Source: Mycoplasma sp. CAG:776 (GTDB lineage Bacteria > Bacillota_I > Bacilli_A > RF39 > UBA660). Taken from it: a DNA stretch of 64,000 bases. Below, piece by piece: positions 60,941 to 64,000 of the stretch. The position numbers and the translations under genes were made by a program. The notes beneath the pieces were generated by a model that saw nothing but the letters and a program-made list of their open reading frames with translations, was not told the DNA's origin and did no database searches. The number at the start of each line of letters is the position of its first letter. Position 1 is the first letter of the stretch. Where the stretch lies: NCBI GenBank assembly GCA_000438195.1, contig FR903071.1, positions 48,874 to 112,873 of the forward strand. The letters are read 5' to 3'.

Positions 60941-61051
60941 CTTGCAAATAATGCAGGCGTTATCCACCAAGTGAATAACACTTACATTTATAATATAGTA
61001 TATTGATAGAATTATTACAAGTATATTTTTCATAAAAATGTTAATTTTTTC

Positions 61052-61080
61052 TTGACAAAGTGTCATTTTTGTTGTAGTAT
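61052..61080 (+). promoter_or_regulatory. Consensus promoter of an orphan RNA
   Basis: TTGACA (61052-61057, perfect), 17-bp spacer, TAGTAT (61075-61080). Transcription would begin near 61087. No rightward protein gene follows before the terminator at 61194. Confidence 0.7.
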
Positions 61081-61086
61081 ACATTC

Positions 61087-61218
61087 TCGAACATTTAGTT
61101 TGTTTGAATATTCTTTTCCATTCTTTGATATACTTCCTTTACTTAACTAATATCAAATTCTACTAATTCAAACAATAAATGTTTTTGTTGTTTATAAAGC
61201 TCTTATGGGCTTTTTTTA
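61087..61218 (+). ncRNA. Candidate structured non-coding RNA
   Basis: About 125-130 nt between the promoter at 61052-61080 and a terminator. AACATTTA (61090-61097) pairs with TAAATGTT (61176-61183), and TTGTTTGAAT (61100-61109) with ATTCAAACAA (61166-61175), making an 18-bp stem with one 2-nt bulge. An inner TTTGATAT / ATATCAAA (61124-61131, 61150-61157) forms an apical stem across an asymmetric bubble. It then ends at AAAGC...GGCTTTTTTT. The closing stem, bubble and apical hairpin recall the outline of 6S RNA, but at 125-130 nt it is short. No ORF with a ribosome site. Function unknown. Confidence 0.55.
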
Positions 61219-61220
61219 TT
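61194..61220 (+). terminator. Terminator of the orphan RNA
   Basis: AAAGC / GGCTTT stem (61196-61212) followed by a run of seven T. It lies directly before the convergent gene at 61216. Confidence 0.75.
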
Positions 61221-61950
61221 TTTGCTTTTTTAACTTTATTTCATAAGTGTTTAATAATTCTTTTTCAACATTTCCTTTGTTTATCGTATAGCGATATTCT
61301 TCTAATAATAAATTTTCTTCTGTTTCTTTTTCTTCTAAAGCATAAATACTATTATCTTCAAATTTTGCAAGTATTTGAGTATTTTTATCATAAAAAATAG
61401 TTAGTTCTTCCCCATCTATGCTTTGATATTCTTTTGATTCATCATATATTAAAATATTTTCTAAAAGCATTTTCCCTTTATCATTCCAAACAAAATATTC
61501 TTCTTTTTCTTCTTTAATATCTGAATAGACACTTATTAATAAATAATCTGTTTCTTTATCTTTCATTATCTTTATGTTTTCTTTATCTATTTTAATATTT
61601 TCATTTTGATTTTCAAATATCTCATCTATTGTATCTGCTTCAAATTTATCATCAACTTCCATAGATAAAATTTCACGTCCATCTAAATAGAGCGTCAAAT
61701 CGATTTTGGCATATTTTTTTTCAAAAGTTACTCGATAATTGCTTTTTAGTTTATGTCTTTTTCCATTTAATTGAATATTATATATTTCACTTAATTCGTT
61801 TTCAGTCATATTAGTAGATGCTTTTTCAATACTTTTGGTTTTTATTATTTCTTGTGCGCCTTTAATATCTTGATGGGTTAATGTATAAATTGTAAGAACT
61901 GCTATACCGGCTATAATAACAGTTAAGATAATGATACTTAGTTTTTTCAT
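61216..61950 (-). CDS. Membrane-anchored extracytoplasmic protein, unknown function
   Basis: 244 residues from ATG 61950 (GTGAGGAATTCT upstream; the frame also opens at GTG 61962). One N-terminal membrane segment (about 4-21, LSIIILTVIIAGIAVLTIY) and a polar, acidic beta-rich outside part (YLDGREILSMEVDD, DYLLISVYSDIKEEKE). No Cys, no repeats. I recognise no family. It is leftward, at the end of the Tad-like operon side but separated by 76 nt from it. Confidence 0.6.
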   Translation of the reverse strand: MKKLSIIILTVIIAGIAVLTIYTLTHQDIKGAQEIIKTKSIEKASTNMTENELSEIYNIQLNGKRHKLKSNYRVTFEKKYAKIDLTLYLDGREILSMEVDDKFEADTIDEIFENQNENIKIDKENIKIMKDKETDYLLISVYSDIKEEKEEYFVWNDKGKMLLENILIYDESKEYQSIDGEELTIFYDKNTQILAKFEDNSIYALEEKETEENLLLEEYRYTINKGNVEKELLNTYEIKLKKQK

Positions 61951-62026
61951 AGAATTCCTCACTTATTTAATATTATATCAACAAAAACCTTTTTTTAAAA
62001 CAAAAAAGTTACTTTTTATTAAGTAA

Positions 62027-63022
62027 CTATTTAAATATATTAAATAATTTGGCTTTCCCTGAACTACTGCTATTTAATCTCGAAAAGCCTAAGGCTACTA
62101 AAAAATCATCCAATGTTTGTTCGTGTTCTTTTTTATCATCTAAATATGGTAAATTAAAAAATACTTTACTGTTTGCTTCACGTTCAAAATCATTGATATC
62201 TTTATTGGTTAAAACACTTTTATTTAATACTATTTTTTTATCTTTTAATTTTTCAAAGGCATCTCGATCTTGACGAATTAGTTTATTTAATTTAATTAAG
62301 CCTGGTTCGATTAAATATATAATATCATTACATAAATTTCCTTGAGTAGAATCATTTAAATCTACTAATATTACCTCAGCTTCTGGATTATTAGCGATAT
62401 TAAAAGCTAAATCTAAAGATGTTGTTGATTTTAAGCTTTTATCATTAAAATACTTGAAGTCTTCTTTATCTACTTCTATTGCTACAACATTATAAGCAAC
62501 TTCTAAATGTCTTTTTAACATATATATAAGAGTGGTAGCTCCTGCATGAGCTGTAACATTTTTAAAGCCTACTATTCTTAATCCTCCACTTCCCGTTCCG
62601 GTAAATGTATCATATTCTAATACTTCATTATTTGCATTTCCATTTAAATTGTGGTACTGAGCTACATCTTTGTAGGAGTTTGGATTATCAATTAAAAACT
62701 TTACAGCATTAATATTACGAGTAAAATTGTAAATCCCCATTGATACTAATCCTGATAAGTAGCCTCCGCTATTTACCATAGCTGAATCATCTAGTAATAA
62801 AATTAATTTGCTAGGATCAAAATTTACTGATAATTTTTGAATCGTTTTAATATTTTGATAACCTTTAATCGCAGTAATATCAATGATCATTTTATTAAAA
62901 TAAAAATTTGTAAATATGTTGGCTAATTCTTCTATTTCATATTCCCCATTAATACTTTTTATTACATCAATGTCTAGTGTTGCTAACATATTTTGATATT
63001 TATTTGATACAATAACATTCAT
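62027..63022 (-). CDS. CpaE/TadZ-like ATPase of a Tad pilus operon
   Basis: 331 residues. N-terminal receiver-like or atypical domain (about 1-130, LILLLDDSAM...) followed by a MinD/ParA fold with GFKNVTAHAGATTLIYMLKR: an unusual P-loop KNVTAHAGAT in place of KGGVGKT. Then VVAIEVDKEDF and VILVDLNDSTQGN. TadZ/CpaE proteins localise the Tad pilus machinery at the pole or membrane. The two pilin-like genes directly upstream support the call. The usual Walker A lysine is not conserved. Confidence 0.75.
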   Translation of the reverse strand: MNVIVSNKYQNMLATLDIDVIKSINGEYEIEELANIFTNFYFNKMIIDITAIKGYQNIKTIQKLSVNFDPSKLILLLDDSAMVNSGGYLSGLVSMGIYNFTRNINAVKFLIDNPNSYKDVAQYHNLNGNANNEVLEYDTFTGTGSGGLRIVGFKNVTAHAGATTLIYMLKRHLEVAYNVVAIEVDKEDFKYFNDKSLKSTTSLDLAFNIANNPEAEVILVDLNDSTQGNLCNDIIYLIEPGLIKLNKLIRQDRDAFEKLKDKKIVLNKSVLTNKDINDFEREANSKVFFNLPYLDDKKEHEQTLDDFLVALGFSRLNSSSSGKAKLFNIFK

Positions 63023-63036
63023 GCTATTCCCTCTTT

Positions 63037-63528
63037 CTAATCTCCAATTACATTTTCATATTGTTTATCATCTTGCGCTTGAAAATTGCTTGTTGTTCCT
63101 TTAATTGTAAAGCTTGATGTGTCCCCTATTATTGGTAAATTAAATTTATAAAAAATTGTAATTTGATAATAATTTGTTGTATTAGCTCCTTTATATTTTT
63201 TTACACAATAATAATATTTTTCTCCTTCACGAGCTGGTTCTAATTTAGTACTATTTAAGTCTAATGCACCATATACTCCCGTTTCAGAGTCGCCATTTGG
63301 TACACATACACCTTCAACATCATATCCAGTATATAATAAATAATTATTTACTAATTCAATAGAGGCATCATTTAACCCTTCATATTTTTCAAACATATTT
63401 ATTAATTCATTTTTTATTTTAACTGTTCGGGAATAATTTAAGGTTAATACAATAAATCCCACAAATAGTAAAATAAACAAAATCATTAATTGCAATAACC
63501 AAGTTCCACCAATTGTTTGTCTCATCAT
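63037..63528 (-). CDS. Pilin-like (TadE/pseudopilin type) membrane protein
   Basis: 163 residues. MRQTIGGTWLLQLMILFILL is a hydrophobic N-terminal helix; next TLNYSRTVKIKNELINMFEK, a motif also in the upstream protein (NYSKAYNVKNEILNIIKN). The outside domain has two Cys (CVPNGD and YYCVKKYK). It resembles TadE-like minor pilins. The start overlaps the stop of the upstream gene by one base (TAATG). A short domain and no obvious prepilin-peptidase site are seen. Confidence 0.7.
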   Translation of the reverse strand: MMRQTIGGTWLLQLMILFILLFVGFIVLTLNYSRTVKIKNELINMFEKYEGLNDASIELVNNYLLYTGYDVEGVCVPNGDSETGVYGALDLNSTKLEPAREGEKYYYCVKKYKGANTTNYYQITIFYKFNLPIIGDTSSFTIKGTTSNFQAQDDKQYENVIGD

Positions 63529-64000
63529 TACACCCCACTACACCATGGGTAGCTATTAGGATCTCCACCCTTATCTACATCACATTCATTTGGTTCATAA
63601 ATTCTTGCTGTTTCACCATATATGCTAAACTCAAATAAATTTCTTATAACAGGTAAATCTAATTGATAGAAAACTTTTACTTGATAGTATAAGGCGTTTG
63701 GAAGTTCTGAATTGGAGTTTGCTCTAATTGCTTTTACACAGAATGCAGGATTTTGATTATCTAGTAATCCTTCTCTATTATATCCTACCCATCCAGTTTC
63801 ATCATCACTATTACAAACTCCTGTACTACGATAATTTGCCTCTTTAAAATAATCACTTATTTGTTCTGAAAAATTAAAGCATTTAAAAGCGTCTGGAGTT
63901 TGTGAAGTACACACTCCTCCTTGGTTTTTAATAATATTTAAAATTTCATTTTTAACATTATATGCCTTAGAATAATTAATTGACATACTGATATATCCCG
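63528..64000 (-). CDS. Pilin-like protein, incomplete at right edge
   Basis: The visible 157 residues begin with the frame GYISMSINYSKAYNVKNEIL, and the frame stays open to the edge. The first Met in the window (63986) lies within the helix that corresponds to VGFIVLTLNYSRTVKIKNEL in the neighbour, so the true start is beyond 64000. Several Cys (in CTSQTPDAFKC, CNSDDE, CVKAIR and CDVDKG) mark the outside domain. It belongs to the Tad-type operon. Confidence 0.75.
   Translation of the reverse strand, partial: GYISMSINYSKAYNVKNEILNIIKNQGGVCTSQTPDAFKCFNFSEQISDYFKEANYRSTGVCNSDDETGWVGYNREGLLDNQNPAFCVKAIRANSNSELPNALYYQVKVFYQLDLPVIRNLFEFSIYGETARIYEPNECDVDKGGDPNSYPWCSGV

Larger units (their letters stand above)
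60752..60980. repeat. Inverted arms framing the toxin-like gene
   Basis: TGTTATTTACTGGTGGTAGC followed by GCCTGC (60752-60777), and the complement of TGTTATTCACTTGGTGGATA followed by ACGCCTGC (60953-60980). In RNA the two sequence differences are G-U wobbles, leaving about 24 pairs and two one-base bulges. The toxin ORF lies inside. It could be a 5'-3' long-range interaction that hides the ribosome site or terminal inverted repeats of a small element. Confidence 0.6.

Noticed and set aside
60833..61084. Leftward ORF of 83 codons opposite the toxin-like gene
   Set aside because: No ribosome site, low-complexity Ile/Tyr text, and it lies antisense to the better-supported 21-codon ORF and its arms.

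Overview
The DNA is strongly AT-rich and gene-dense, with Shine-Dalgarno sites of the AGGAGG/GGTG type and TGA, TAA and TAG all used as stops (TGA ends the rel gene at 7949 and the methyltransferase gene at 33886). This excludes the mycoplasma code. The gene set (YlxM-FtsY, SpoIIIE/FtsK, SirA-YneF, SpoVS, SigH-RlmB, MiaA, YnbB) is that of low-GC Bacillota. Small proteins and remnants of sporulation control suggest a reduced gut-type Bacilli lineage such as RF39. That placement is inference; no rRNA is present.

Layout. 1-4.5 kb: ylxM/ftsY, a GNAT enzyme, ftsK/spoIIIE and a thioredoxin-like membrane protein. 4.5-9.6 kb: a leftward accessory operon that is the most novel part of the window. It has a strong promoter, a 39-codon Cys/Ser-rich peptide ORF, a terminator, a short Rel-type protein whose synthetase Glu is replaced by Gln, an 18-codon peptide ORF, a hairpin, a C39-peptidase-domain protein, a 105-residue protein and a YcaO cyclodehydratase ending in PHPFP. 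I read it as a RiPP (azole/azoline peptide) cluster. 9.7-13.3 kb: overlapping housekeeping genes nth, dnaD, cca, miaA and mscL. 13.4-15.2 kb: two TasA-like secreted proteins. 15.2-22 kb: miaB, uppP, an HD protein and clpB under a CIRCE operator. 22-25.3 kb: two paralogous surface proteins divergent from a double-XRE regulator. 25.3-29.1 kb: deoD, eno and an alanine-racemase-fold protein lacking the PLP lysine. 29.1-29.6 kb: five tRNAs (Val, Thr, Tyr, Gln, Lys). 29.7-35.3 kb: ynbB, an SDR, a lytic-transglycosylase-like protein, spoVS, a rhodanese lipoprotein and a methyltransferase. 35.3-39 kb: a decayed gene, two proteins sharing an extracellular domain (one with an NPQTYD sorting-type tail) and an HTH regulator. 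39-44 kb: a heterodimeric ABC exporter and HU. 45-47.7 kb and 58.7-61.2 kb: two related cassettes, each a surface protein divergent from a double-XRE regulator, followed by a hairpin and a small type I toxin-like locus (intact at 60.8 kb, decayed at 47.6 kb). 47.7-58.7 kb: yneF, sirA, a Ca-ATPase, ytqA, sigH, rlmB, murD and rodA. 62-64 kb: a CpaE/TadZ-like ATPase and two pilin-like proteins of a Tad-type operon that runs off the right edge.

Main novelty candidates: (1) the YcaO/C39/Rel peptide operon; (2) a variable-region-like C-terminus in the 58.7 kb surface protein (about 55% G+C by hand count over 112 nt, with A depleted), typical of a diversity-generating retroelement target although no reverse transcriptase is in the window; (3) the intact type I toxin-like peptide gene framed by pairing arms; (4) an orphan structured RNA near 61.1 kb with its own consensus promoter and terminator.
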